A stretch of DNA of 64,000 nt from Defluviitalea raffinosedens (GCF_016908775.1 NZ_JAFBEP010000014.1:1-64000); one strand, 5' to 3'. Shown: positions 1 to 7,384, counted from the stretch's first letter. Numbers and translations are program-made. Notes: generated from the letters alone by a model not told the origin.

Positions 1-96
1 ACTGGCGAAACCAAAGAGTGCCTTAAGGCACAGCAGGTACCATGCCCTTATAGGGCTAACGAAAAACCACCAGCTAAGCTGGTGGATATTTATTGC
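1..96 (+). mobile_element. Right end of an IS200/IS605-family element (cut by window edge)
   Basis: These 96 bases are identical to 45678-45773, which lie just after a complete IS200-type tnpA. Both copies end at the same TATTGC and then diverge, which marks the element boundary. The block holds three hairpins: a palindrome at 18-31, a stem at 44-56, and the subterminal stem CCACCAGCT/AGCTGGTGG at 67-85. The body of this copy lies off the left edge, so whether it carries tnpA, tnpB or both cannot be seen. Confidence 0.85.
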
Positions 97-316
97 ACAT
101 TATCAAATCATTTTACATCTCTGAATTCATTGTAAGGTAAAATGGTTAAAAAACGGGTACAGGTGTAGACGATAACACTTCGGTTATGGTAATGGAGATT
201 TTTTTGAACCAATAAAAGAAGAAGATTTGCTTTGTATAATATTGATTTGTCTGATAATATATGGATAATATCTATGATAAAATTATCGAAAATGAATGAT
301 TGGAGTGACATTATTC

Positions 317-1255
317 ATGTATAGTGATATTAATGAAGAATTGCAAAAGGCCCATGAGGGAATGCTGTATCATCGAAAGCTAGTATCCAAGTTAGAGGAT
401 TTAAAGGCTCAAAAAAGTGCTCTGGTAAAGAAAGTGGAAGAGTTGATGAAGCAGGTTGAGAAAGAGGACTTGGATGTAAAAAATTTAGAGGGTAAAAGTA
501 TAAGCCATATCTTTTATACTATTTTAGGAAATTTGGATGAAAAATTAGAGAAAGAGCGAGAAGAAGCTCTTGCTGCGCGATTAAAATATGACCAGGCTTG
601 TATGGATTTAAGGAATGTAGAGGACAATATTGCACGTTTAGAATTAGAAGAGGCTAAAAATAGAGATTGGAAAGCAATTTACCAAAAAATTTATAATGAG
701 AAGAAGGAGCAGTTAATCAGATCTGCTTCAAAGACAGGAGAAGAGATTCTAAATCTTTCGCAGCAAATAACAGCTCTTAGAAATTACGGAAGAGAACTTA
801 AAGAAGCCATTGACGCAGGTGAAGATGTGTTTACCCATTTAGAAGCAGCATCAAAAAGTCTTAATAGTGCTGAAGGCTGGGGAGCATGGGATCTCATGGG
901 AGGAGGATTTTTTTCAGATTTGGCGAAGCATTCTCACATTGATGAAGCAAAGGTCGAAGTATCGAAGGCACAAGTAAAGTTATCCCGTTTTCGTAGTGAA
1001 TTGGCTGATATAAAAGTAATAAGTAATCTTTCTATTGAGATATCAGATTTTGAAAAATTTGCGGATTTCTTTTTCGATGGATTATTTGCTGATTGGCATA
1101 TGCAGTCTAAAATAAAAGATTCTTTGGAGAGCGTGGAAAGAACCAAAAATCAAGTAAATCATGTCCTAAAAAAGTTAAAATCCATGGAGAAAGAAAACAT
1201 GGATAGAATAAATCTACTTAATGAGGAAATTAATCGCTTAATCACCAATGCTTAA
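317..1255 (+). CDS. Coiled-coil protein of unknown function
   Basis: I do not recognise a named family. The 312-residue product is almost entirely charged heptad-like sequence, rich in K, E and L, and consistent with a long coiled coil. It is interrupted near the middle by a short Gly/Trp-rich stretch (WGAWDLMGGG), which suggests two helical arms joined by a turn. There is no signal peptide or membrane segment, so it is probably cytoplasmic and structural. The start at 317 is preferred over the in-frame ATG at 296 because GGAG at 302-305 is well placed for 317, while nothing resembling a ribosome binding site precedes 296. The gene stands alone. Confidence 0.75.
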   Translation: MYSDINEELQKAHEGMLYHRKLVSKLEDLKAQKSALVKKVEELMKQVEKEDLDVKNLEGKSISHIFYTILGNLDEKLEKEREEALAARLKYDQACMDLRNVEDNIARLELEEAKNRDWKAIYQKIYNEKKEQLIRSASKTGEEILNLSQQITALRNYGRELKEAIDAGEDVFTHLEAASKSLNSAEGWGAWDLMGGGFFSDLAKHSHIDEAKVEVSKAQVKLSRFRSELADIKVISNLSIEISDFEKFADFFFDGLFADWHMQSKIKDSLESVERTKNQVNHVLKKLKSMEKENMDRINLLNEEINRLITNA

Positions 1256-1486
1256 AAAGAAACATATAGCTAACACCCATTCTGATTTCTTTAGATCACT
1301 TTTGCATTCATAATAAGCATACGCAATATCTTTATGATTTAGTTACTGCCCCCTAATCCTAAAAAAGGAATAGAAACAGAATTGATAAAGAAGAAATTAA
1401 ACATTCCGAAATGAGTTCATATGTAATTCTATATCACAAAGAGAAAGGGATTGATGGAACATATTTATTTCTAAGCAAATATGAGG

Positions 1487-1516
1487 TTGGCGAATCAATT
1501 TTATCCATGATATAAT
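1487..1516 (+). promoter_or_regulatory. Putative promoter for the 9-residue leader and CD3324 gene
   Basis: TTGGCG at 1487-1492 and TATAAT at 1511-1516 are separated by 18 bp. They lie just upstream of a short translated leader. The upstream part of this gap (1256-1486) shows no intact gene; a 34-codon open frame at 1411-1515 has no recognisable product. Confidence 0.45.
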
Positions 1517-1549
1517 TAGGAAAAAATTTCGAAAGGAGTAAGTTTCCGT

Positions 1550-1579
1550 ATGAGAAACAGATATATTAGAGCTCAGTAA
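1550..1579 (+). CDS. Putative 9-residue leader peptide
   Basis: A strong ribosome binding site (AAAGGAG, 1532-1538) precedes ATG at 1550 and a nine-codon frame (MRNRYIRAQ). Its TAA stop falls in the loop of a 7-bp hairpin. Short size, promoter, SD and coupling to RNA structure fit a regulatory leader peptide. No homologue is recalled. Confidence 0.4.
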   Translation: MRNRYIRAQ

Positions 1580-1623
1580 TCTGAGCTTATAGAAATTGAT
1601 TATAATGTAAGCTGTAAGCTCAG
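1570..1623 (+). promoter_or_regulatory. Alternative hairpins over the leader stop codon
   Basis: AGCTCAG at 1570-1576 can pair with CTGAGCT at 1581-1587. The same CTGAGCT can instead pair with a second AGCTCAG at 1617-1623. The two stems exclude each other, and the first one contains the end of the leader frame. This is the arrangement expected of a ribosome-position switch. Confidence 0.4.
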
Positions 1624-1677
1624 ATGAATCCTTGAAAGCTAATTAACCAGACAACTAATTAACTTAGGAGGATTATC

Positions 1678-1980
1678 ATGAGCTATTTGCGAGCAGAAGA
1701 TGTTCTGCCCATTGAAGTGCTTACTCTCGTTCAAAAATATGTTTCCGGAGAGTCTATTTATATCCCGGCCAAGGGAAAGAAAAAATGGGGAGACAGCACC
1801 AATACGAGAGAAATTCTTGAATGCAGAAATCAAGATATTATCAGAAAATATCAAAATGGTATGTCCATAAAGGATTTATCCAAAGAATATTTTTTGACTG
1901 AAAAAAGCATCCAAAGAATTATCAGAAATCAAAAATGCTCTGATACTCCTGAAAGCAGGGTATCAGATGAAATACTTTAA
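1678..1980 (+). CDS. CD3324 family protein (Mor-like helix-turn-helix)
   Basis: The 100-residue product matches the CD3324 family as remembered from clostridia. It has an N-terminal strand and helix (AEDVLPIEVLTLVQKYVSGE), a conserved IYIPAKGKKKWG turn and a C-terminal helix-turn-helix (residues about 55-85) like that of Mor/C-type phage activators. It is probably a small DNA-binding regulator; targets are unknown. AGGAGG lies just upstream of ATG 1678. The 3' end overlaps the next gene by 14 bp, suggesting translational coupling. The upstream leader region may control both genes. Confidence 0.75.
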   Translation: MSYLRAEDVLPIEVLTLVQKYVSGESIYIPAKGKKKWGDSTNTREILECRNQDIIRKYQNGMSIKDLSKEYFLTEKSIQRIIRNQKCSDTPESRVSDEIL

Positions 1981-2266
1981 TACAATAAAAGTTTACCATC
2001 GATGCGGAGGCTGCGGAAAGAAGAGACAGTTTGTAAATACAGGGAAATTCAGAATCAATGCAAATGGTAAAAATGTGGATATATGGCTGATTTATCAATG
2101 TGTGAAATGCAAACATTCCTGGAATCTGGTGATTTATAAGAGGAAGAAGGCGAGCAGCATATCGATGGAAGAGTATCAGTTGTTCCTTGAGAATGACGAA
2201 GAATTGGCTTATCGTTATGGCAATGACATGGCTTTTTTGAAAAGGAATAATGCCGAATTTAAGTGA
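1967..2266 (+). pseudogene. DUF1062 protein, apparently truncated
   Basis: The N-terminal part matches DUF1062: a zinc-ribbon-like CGGCGKK motif, the strand FVNTGKFRINANGK and a second pair CVKC followed by a Trp. DUF1062 proteins as I remember them are nearly twice this length (about 180-200 residues). Here the frame stops after 99 residues and a terminator follows within 10 bp, so the C-terminal half seems lost. It overlaps the CD3324 gene by 14 bp with no good SD of its own, so it relies on coupling. It could be a functional short form; I give the truncated reading moderate weight. Confidence 0.55.
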
Positions 2267-2273
2267 ATGAGAC

Positions 2274-2310
2274 AATAGCCTGACTTGATTAAGTTGGGCT
2301 ATTTTATTGT
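2274..2310 (+). terminator. Intrinsic terminator after DUF1062
   Basis: AATAGCC at 2274-2280 pairs with GGCTATT at 2297-2303, with an inner ACTT/AAGT stem, followed by a T-rich run. Confidence 0.7.
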
Positions 2311-2345
2311 ATAGGAAATTCCTCCGGATTTCCTATACAATAAAA
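2302..2345. repeat. 18-bp perfect inverted repeat
   Basis: TTTTATTGTATAGGAAAT (2302-2319) is the exact reverse complement of 2328-2345, with an 8-base loop TCCTCCGG. It sits immediately left of the dispersed repeat copy at 2341-2443, and its loop shares CCTCCGG with that repeat. It may be the repeat's terminal structure. Confidence 0.65.
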
Positions 2346-2443
2346 GCCCTCCGGGCAGGATGCGCACTCGCTTGTGTTGTATTTTATCGGTTTTGCCGAC
2401 TATGTTCGGTGCGAGAGTTTTGAGGGCGAAACTTTTTCTTGCT
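2341..2443 (+). repeat. Dispersed intergenic repeat, copy 1
   Basis: This stretch is clearly related to 56452-56554. Shared blocks in order are CCTCCGGGCAG, TTGTATTT, a small TCG/CGA hairpin, a C-GG-G-GAG core, GAAACT and TTTCTTG. The central hairpin is TCGG/CCGA here and GTCGAC/GTCGAC in the other copy, so the structure is kept while the bases change. It carries no ORF and lies just downstream of a terminator in both places. Confidence 0.6.
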
Positions 2444-2557
2444 TGAAAAAATTGAGTTACTTTACAATTGAAATTTGTATGAAAGCAGAGAGAGCCTTTG
2501 ACGTGCTTATTCGGTAAGGGAAAATAATCCAATTTGCTGTATATAATTTACATACAT

Positions 2558-2588
2558 ATGCCGAAAAAGTATGTAGACGGCATTTTTA
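2558..2588 (+). terminator. Terminator-like hairpin upstream of 2640
   Basis: ATGCCG at 2558-2563 pairs with CGGCAT at 2578-2583 and is followed directly by TTTT. It probably isolates the next gene from upstream transcription. Confidence 0.45.
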
Positions 2589-2639
2589 TATGCTGAAGCG
2601 AAAACTAAATAAGTCGTTAAAGGGGATGAAAGAATACCA

Positions 2640-3713
2640 ATGAATATTAATACGAATTACAGTCAGTTTTACAAAGGAACAGAATCCATACGTACTTATG
2701 GCTCTGGGGCCAATAAGGATACTCTTCTTGTAAGATATGAGTTTAACACCAGAGACGCACAGGGAAACAAGATTATGGATAAAATGTCCGTAGAAGAAAC
2801 CTTAAAGGCAATAAAAGATATTGCATCACAGTACGGAGACAATGTAATTGTAGAGTTCTCGGGGGATGGGCTGGCAGCATTAGCCAAAAGTAGAAAAGGT
2901 ATGCTTCCGGAACTTTCGGAGGGACAGCGAATCGTAAATGCTGAACGAGAAGCAGCATTGCAGAAAGAGATACAGCATTTTGAATTAAAGCCCATAATTA
3001 TGCCGGAGTATTCAGGTCTATATGAGGCTGACAAAGCAATCGCCATTGCACTTGAAAATTGTAGTGAAGAAGAAAAAGGATTTGTTTACGATATCATTCG
3101 ATATAACTTCCTTGTTGAAAATACTGGGGATATGACAGAAGAAGAGAGACTTGCCAATATTTCGCTTGGGATGAAAAAGGCAGAATATGCTGCCCATCAT
3201 TTTATCTCAGAAGATCATAAAAAAGCATTCCTTAATGCTATGCAGACCATTGCTAAACTTGCTACTGCAGGCAAATCAGATGCTAATGGAAATATGAATT
3301 ATGGTGTTCATAAGCCTAAATATTTAGGGCATGGCAGTGGATTGGTGGCAACTACCAATACACTGGATATGATGAAAACAATGGATCCCAAGGCATACGA
3401 AGAGTATGAAAGAATCGCTGCCCAGAGCAGCGAAGAAGACAGACCGCTCGTCAGATTAAAATATATTATGAATTGGTATCAGAATTTAATAAAGAAAAAT
3501 CCTGGTGTGATCAGTGAATATGAGAAAATATCCAAAAACTACGTAGAGCAAAATGTAAAAAATCAGAGACTGGATGAGACTTTTGCAGATATTAAGACAG
3601 ACAGTAAGTCAGCATTTCTTGAGAGTCTTAAAGCTTTCCAGGAAAAGAATCCGTTATTTTTATCCAAAATACTTAGCAGAGAGATTTCATTAGCTTTCTG
3701 GATCAACAATTAA
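2640..3713 (+). CDS. Hypothetical protein, 357 residues
   Basis: I do not recognise the family. The product is soluble, acidic and mostly helical, with no signal peptide, membrane segment or metal-binding cluster. The first 40 residues (MNINTNYSQFYKG then a strand-rich LLVRYEFNTRDAQG) differ from the long helical remainder, so two domains are likely. It is a single gene between a terminator-like hairpin upstream and a promoter of the next unit downstream. AGGGG lies about 13 bases before ATG 2640, a loose but acceptable spacing. Confidence 0.7.
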   Translation: MNINTNYSQFYKGTESIRTYGSGANKDTLLVRYEFNTRDAQGNKIMDKMSVEETLKAIKDIASQYGDNVIVEFSGDGLAALAKSRKGMLPELSEGQRIVNAEREAALQKEIQHFELKPIIMPEYSGLYEADKAIAIALENCSEEEKGFVYDIIRYNFLVENTGDMTEEERLANISLGMKKAEYAAHHFISEDHKKAFLNAMQTIAKLATAGKSDANGNMNYGVHKPKYLGHGSGLVATTNTLDMMKTMDPKAYEEYERIAAQSSEEDRPLVRLKYIMNWYQNLIKKNPGVISEYEKISKNYVEQNVKNQRLDETFADIKTDSKSAFLESLKAFQEKNPLFLSKILSREISLAFWINN

Positions 3714-3805
3714 TAGTATTGCCAGTTCCTAAGAGCTTTTTTGGACGTTAATGAAGTGCTTAACGGAGCTTCAATAATGCAGGATATTACAATCCTTAAT
3801 TTAGA

Positions 3806-3834
3806 TTGCAGTCATATTAAGTGTATGATATAAT
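3806..3834 (+). promoter_or_regulatory. Promoter of the MFS leader transcript
   Basis: TTGCAG (3806-3811) and TATAAT (3829-3834) are separated by exactly 17 bp, near consensus for the housekeeping sigma factor. Confidence 0.75.
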
Positions 3835-3855
3835 CTGAAAAGATTATAAAGAAAG

Positions 3856-3946
3856 GAGCGCACACCTTATGAAGTGGAAAACGGTTAATATTATGTTAAT
3901 AAGTGGATGCTATTTCCCCTTTTACGGGGATAGTGCGCTCTTTTTT
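3856..3946 (+). terminator. Leader attenuator upstream of the MFS exporter
   Basis: GAGCGCAC (3856-3863) pairs with GTGCGCTC (3933-3940), followed by six T. An inner hairpin TCCCC/GGGGA occupies 3915-3930. The left arm contains part of the leader's ribosome binding site and the right arm lies inside the leader coding frame, so translation of the leader and formation of the terminator should compete. Confidence 0.65.
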
Positions 3947-3958
3947 AGACAATATTAG
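3869..3958 (+). CDS. Putative 29-residue leader peptide of the MFS exporter
   Basis: ATG at 3869 follows AGGAG (3854-3858) and opens a 29-codon frame ending at TAG 3956-3958. The frame begins MKWKTVNIML and spans the whole attenuator, including its U-run. Short translated leaders with a terminator overlapping the frame precede several antibiotic-inducible resistance genes in Gram-positive bacteria. The sequence itself is not one I know. Confidence 0.55.
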   Translation: MKWKTVNIMLISGCYFPFYGDSALFFRQY

Positions 3959-4020
3959 CTCTAAAGAGTCCGCTGTCTCCTATTCAACTTACTTATTATA
4001 ATATGAATAGGAGATTTTTT

Positions 4021-5112
4021 ATGTCTAAAATTAAAATTCAACTTATAAAATTGTATTCATTGACTACCCTTGAATCTTTATCCCTTGGAGGAGCCTCCTG
4101 GGTTGCTTTGCTTGCTGCCCGCGGCTATTCAATAGCTAAAATCGGAGTAATAGAAGCCATATTTCATTGTGTGAGTTTGTGTGGGGAGATTCCATCTGGA
4201 CTTGCAGCGGATGTATTAGGACGCAAGAGAACAATGATAGCCAGTAGAGTGATGTCAGTTCTTTCGGCCATTGCAATGATCTTTTCCGATTCTTTCTGGG
4301 GAATCGCTGTTGCGGTAGGGATGAATGCTCTAAGTTATAATATGGCATCGGGGACAAGAGAAGCCTTAGCATATGATTCGCTGAAAAAATATAATAAGGA
4401 AGCAGATTATAATAAATTTGCTTCAACAGAAATGATGATTTATAGAATTGGATCAGGGCTCTCCACTTTATTTGCAGGAGTGGCTCTTTACCTTGGATAT
4501 AAAAAGGCGTATAGTATTGATATTTCCATTGGATGTCTTAGTATTCTGGTGGCTCTATTATTAATGGATGTAACGGCTTATGATGCATATAAGAATGAAA
4601 GTGTAACGAAAAGATTTAAAGATTGCATTGTAAGCAGTGTTTGCTTCCTGAAGAAAAATCCTAAGGCGATTATGTTAATAGCAATTAATTCTTTAACAGG
4701 TGCTATAGCAACTCTTCTTTTGTTCTTTTTACAGGCAAAACTTCCAATATTAGGACTGCATCCTAATTGGCTGGGACCAGCTTTATTTATCATGCAATTA
4801 GGTGCGGCTTTAGGTGCGAAACTTGTACAGTATTTTTCCAGGACAAGATTTATAAAAATAATAGCAATCAGTATCACAGGTATTATTTTTGCGCTGGCTT
4901 CGTTGCTCTTTAAAAATCCTTATCTTACAATTATTGGAGGATTTATTGCTGCATTCTCAGATGATTTTATGCAAGTAAGAGCGGATATTATACTGAATGA
5001 TATGATTCCGTCTGAGCAAAGAGCAACTCTTGTATCTGTCTGCTCATTTGCTTTTTCTGTTGTTATGATCATACTTTCACCTCTTATGGGAATGCTGCTG
5101 GACATAATATAG
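4021..5112 (+). CDS. MFS efflux transporter
   Basis: A 363-residue protein with about 12 hydrophobic segments. The MFS signature between segments 2 and 3 is present (GLAADVLGRKRTM), so this is a proton-coupled facilitator of the drug-exporter type acting in the cytoplasmic membrane. The ATG at 4021 has GGAG (4010-4013) at good spacing; the earlier ATG at 4003 has none. It is slightly short for the family but both halves are complete. A promoter, leader ORF and attenuator lie directly upstream, which points to induction by a compound that stalls ribosomes, possibly its substrate. The substrate itself cannot be read from the sequence. Confidence 0.85.
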   Translation: MSKIKIQLIKLYSLTTLESLSLGGASWVALLAARGYSIAKIGVIEAIFHCVSLCGEIPSGLAADVLGRKRTMIASRVMSVLSAIAMIFSDSFWGIAVAVGMNALSYNMASGTREALAYDSLKKYNKEADYNKFASTEMMIYRIGSGLSTLFAGVALYLGYKKAYSIDISIGCLSILVALLLMDVTAYDAYKNESVTKRFKDCIVSSVCFLKKNPKAIMLIAINSLTGAIATLLLFFLQAKLPILGLHPNWLGPALFIMQLGAALGAKLVQYFSRTRFIKIIAISITGIIFALASLLFKNPYLTIIGGFIAAFSDDFMQVRADIILNDMIPSEQRATLVSVCSFAFSVVMIILSPLMGMLLDII

Positions 5113-5205
5113 AAGATAAGTATATTCATTTAATGAAAGACTTACTGGTACATTCCTAAAACATTTAAAACCATTGACCTTTTTCCATAAAACTCAAAAG
5201 CATCC

Positions 5206-5240
5206 AAAACGGTTGGCAGACGATCTGTCGGCCGTTTTTT
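5206..5240 (+). terminator. Intrinsic terminator after the MFS gene
   Basis: AAAACGGTTGGCAG pairs with CTGTCGGCCGTTTT (several G-U pairs, loop ACGAT) and ends in a T run. Confidence 0.75.
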
Positions 5241-5441
5241 ATTTCATCCTGTGGGTAAAAGTTTTTTCAGACATTGTAACTTTATCTCTATCTTTATTTA
5301 TTATCAATGAAACTGCTATATACCTGACTATATGAATGCTTCTTTGGTAGCTATCAATGTGCTGTTTCTTCTTGCTAACAGTGGTTATAATTCCATTATT
5401 TCGTGATTTTAACAAGAATAATAAAAATTGTAGATATATTA

Positions 5442-5494
5442 TTGACAAACAAAGTTCTATATAGTACTATTCTATATAGAATAATACTATATAG
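5442..5494 (+). promoter_or_regulatory. Promoter with three CTATATAG palindromes (MarR operator candidate)
   Basis: TTGACA (5442-5447), a 17-bp spacer and TACTAT (5465-5470) form a promoter. The self-complementary octamer CTATATAG occurs at 5457-5464, 5472-5479 and 5487-5494, each copy exactly 15 bp after the last. The sites bracket the -10 element, cover the likely transcription start and touch the ribosome binding site. MarR proteins usually bind AT-rich palindromes over their own promoter. Confidence 0.75.
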
Positions 5495-5497
5495 GAG

Positions 5498-5941
5498 GTG
5501 ATTGTAACGAAGACTTATGGAGGTTTCCTTTTGTCGCAGATTCGGCATCTTAGCGGACGAGTATTTGAAAAGCTATTAAAGGAAAGCGGTGTTGACATTT
5601 TCAATGGTGCGCAGGGGCGTATACTTTATGTGCTGTGGGAGCATGGCCAGTTGACAATCACAGAGATCGGAAAGCTTACCTCATTGGCTAAAACGACGCT
5701 TACCAGTATGCTCGATCGTATGGAAGCAAATGGGTTGATTGAAAGAATACCAGACAAAAGAAACCGCAGACAGACATTTATATCGGTGACGGAAAAAGCA
5801 AACCAATATCGTGAAAAATATGACTCTATATCGGACAAAATGAACGAAATATTCTATCATGGCTTCACAGAAGATGAAATGATCTGTTTTGAGAATCAAC
5901 TCAGAAGAATCATTAAAAATCTTGAAAAAGAAGGAGAATAA
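5498..5941 (+). CDS. MarR family transcriptional regulator
   Basis: The product is a 147-residue winged-helix repressor of normal MarR length: an N-terminal dimerisation helix, the helix-turn-helix LTITEIGKLTSLAKTTLTSMLDRMEANGLIER and the wing DKRNRRQTFISVT. It probably represses itself and the flavin reductase gene four bases downstream, through the CTATATAG sites. The start is unclear. The GTG at 5498 overlaps the AGGAGG at 5493-5498 rather than following it, and the codons at a normal distance are ATT, GTA and ACG. The next ordinary start (TTG 5531) would remove part of the conserved first helix. Confidence 0.85.
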   Translation: MIVTKTYGGFLLSQIRHLSGRVFEKLLKESGVDIFNGAQGRILYVLWEHGQLTITEIGKLTSLAKTTLTSMLDRMEANGLIERIPDKRNRRQTFISVTEKANQYREKYDSISDKMNEIFYHGFTEDEMICFENQLRRIIKNLEKEGE

Positions 5942-5945
5942 GAAT

Positions 5946-6527
5946 ATGGGAAAAATATCTATCGGTCCGGAGAATAATTTTTGCCCACAAACATTGTTTT
6001 TATATGGTACATATAAAGAGGATGGAACACCGAACTTTGGTTTGTTCTGCTGGTTCAGTTATTGCAGAGATGGCGAACTGGGGGTTATGGCTTGTATTGG
6101 AGGCGAAAAATTAACAAAAGATCGTATACGGGAAAGCAAAGTATTTTCTGCTAACCTTGTCACCGAATCTCTGCTGGAATTTGCGGACTATTTAGGCAAT
6201 ACAGAAGGACACAAGAGCGGGAAAATGGATATTCCGATTGAAATCGAACGAGGTGCAGTATTGAATGTTCCAGTATTAAAGAAAAGTCCGTGGGTATTTG
6301 AGCTTGAAGTTAAACACTCCATACCATTGAATGACGGTGAGGTTTTTTTATGTAAAATCCGCAATACAATAGTAGACAAAGCACTTAAAGATCCTTCGAT
6401 CAGTGTTGATGAACGGTTGCGTATGGCTGCTCCTGTAATGTGGATTGGAGAGGGGCAATATTATACCCTTAACTACAAAACTTTGGGAAAAACCGGAGAT
6501 TGGAAAGACTTAAATTTCACGAAATAG
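5946..6527 (+). CDS. Flavin reductase family protein (FMN-binding split barrel)
   Basis: The 193-residue product resembles the flavin-reductase-like split-barrel family, which binds FMN and reduces flavin or a substrate with NAD(P)H. Recognisable parts are the early strand LFLYGTYKEDGTPNFGLFCW, the central SKVFSANLVTESLLEFADYLG segment and the C-terminal GEGQYYTLNYKTLGKTGDW. ATG 5946 has GGAG at 5933-5936. It is cotranscribed with the MarR gene, which suggests a detoxification or redox role triggered by the MarR ligand. The actual substrate is unknown. Confidence 0.8.
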   Translation: MGKISIGPENNFCPQTLFLYGTYKEDGTPNFGLFCWFSYCRDGELGVMACIGGEKLTKDRIRESKVFSANLVTESLLEFADYLGNTEGHKSGKMDIPIEIERGAVLNVPVLKKSPWVFELEVKHSIPLNDGEVFLCKIRNTIVDKALKDPSISVDERLRMAAPVMWIGEGQYYTLNYKTLGKTGDWKDLNFTK

Positions 6528-6726
6528 CATGGGGTTTTAAAAGAGGCCTTAAACATCAATATCATCAATTCGAACTATGTTGAAAGCCTGTTATTGTCTA
6601 AAAGTAAAGAATCTAATTAAAATGAATTAATAGATGAAGCGAGATAAAAATGCAATTCAATCGCATTTTCTACATATAGGTCCCGATCAAATAATAGATC
6701 ATCTTGAAAATCATATATACAAGTTT

Positions 6727-6760
6727 GACCACATTTCTATATTTGAATGTGGTCTTTTTT
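6727..6760 (+). terminator. Intrinsic terminator after the flavin reductase
   Basis: GACCACATT (6727-6735) pairs with AATGTGGTC (6746-6754), followed by six or more T. The rest of the gap 6528-6883 shows no intact gene. Confidence 0.85.
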
Positions 6761-6883
6761 TGCTGTCAATGTAATTTGCTGAAAACTTCCTGTACAATAT
6801 AATAAATATTTGTAATATGGCATACAGATGTCAAATTAAGCCTGATATACTGATGGAAAACAACATGAAAGGAGTATATGAAC

Positions 6884-7087
6884 ATGGATTATGAAGTAGT
6901 ACAATTGGAAGCAAAAAAGTATGCTAAATTTATTGTTCGCGGTCACGTGCAAAAAGCAGTGGGGGAATTTTGGACAAAGCTTTGGGCTATGGACTTAGAC
7001 AGAAAGTATTGCTGTGATTTTGAAGAATATCAAGGCGGCGAAGATATGGAGGATGCCGAAATACATATCTATATTTCTATTCATTAG
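6884..7087 (+). pseudogene. Short GyrI-like effector-binding domain remnant
   Basis: The 67-residue product begins like a GyrI-type domain (MDYEVVQLEAKKYAKFIVRG) and ends like one (WTKLWAMDLDRKYCCDFEEYQGG then EIHIYISI). GyrI domains normally span about 150 residues, so the middle appears deleted in frame. The ATG at 6884 has GGAG at 6871-6874 at proper spacing; the ATG at 6878 is too close. It may be a small stand-alone ligand-binding protein, but a decayed effector domain of an AraC regulator is the simpler reading. Confidence 0.5.
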
Positions 7088-7173
7088 AACTTTAGGGTAA
7101 GTAATGGATATTCTTAAACAATGAATTTTATTTACACATCTTTTTTGATTCATCATAATCAAATCCAAAATAT

Positions 7174-7214
7174 GCTCCCATCATTGGATGAATGCCAATA
7201 GTGAGGGCTTTTTT
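7174..7214 (+). terminator. Imperfect terminator-like hairpin
   Basis: GCTCCCATCATTGG pairs imperfectly with CCAATAGTGAGGGC, followed by six T. It probably ends the GyrI remnant transcript. Confidence 0.5.
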
Positions 7215-7384
7215 GATTTGCTGAATGATATGAAATGATCATCGGAGGAAGTGTTTGACAATTCGTTGGAATATATGTTATAGAAGAAGGGAGGGGTTCC
7301 GGCTTTTGGATTTTTTTAAGGCTATGAACTATCTTCATAATTATGATTAAAAGAAAGAGCCCAGTATTTGTGGAGGGACAACAT

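Noticed and set aside
108-311. 67-codon minus-strand frame next to the IS right end
   Set aside because: No ribosome binding site or motif; AT-rich composition explains it.
5457-5494. CRISPR-like short repeats (CTATATAG three times at 15-bp spacing)
   Set aside because: The repeats are only 8 bp and overlap a promoter; they fit operator sites, not a CRISPR array. No other array-like pattern was seen.
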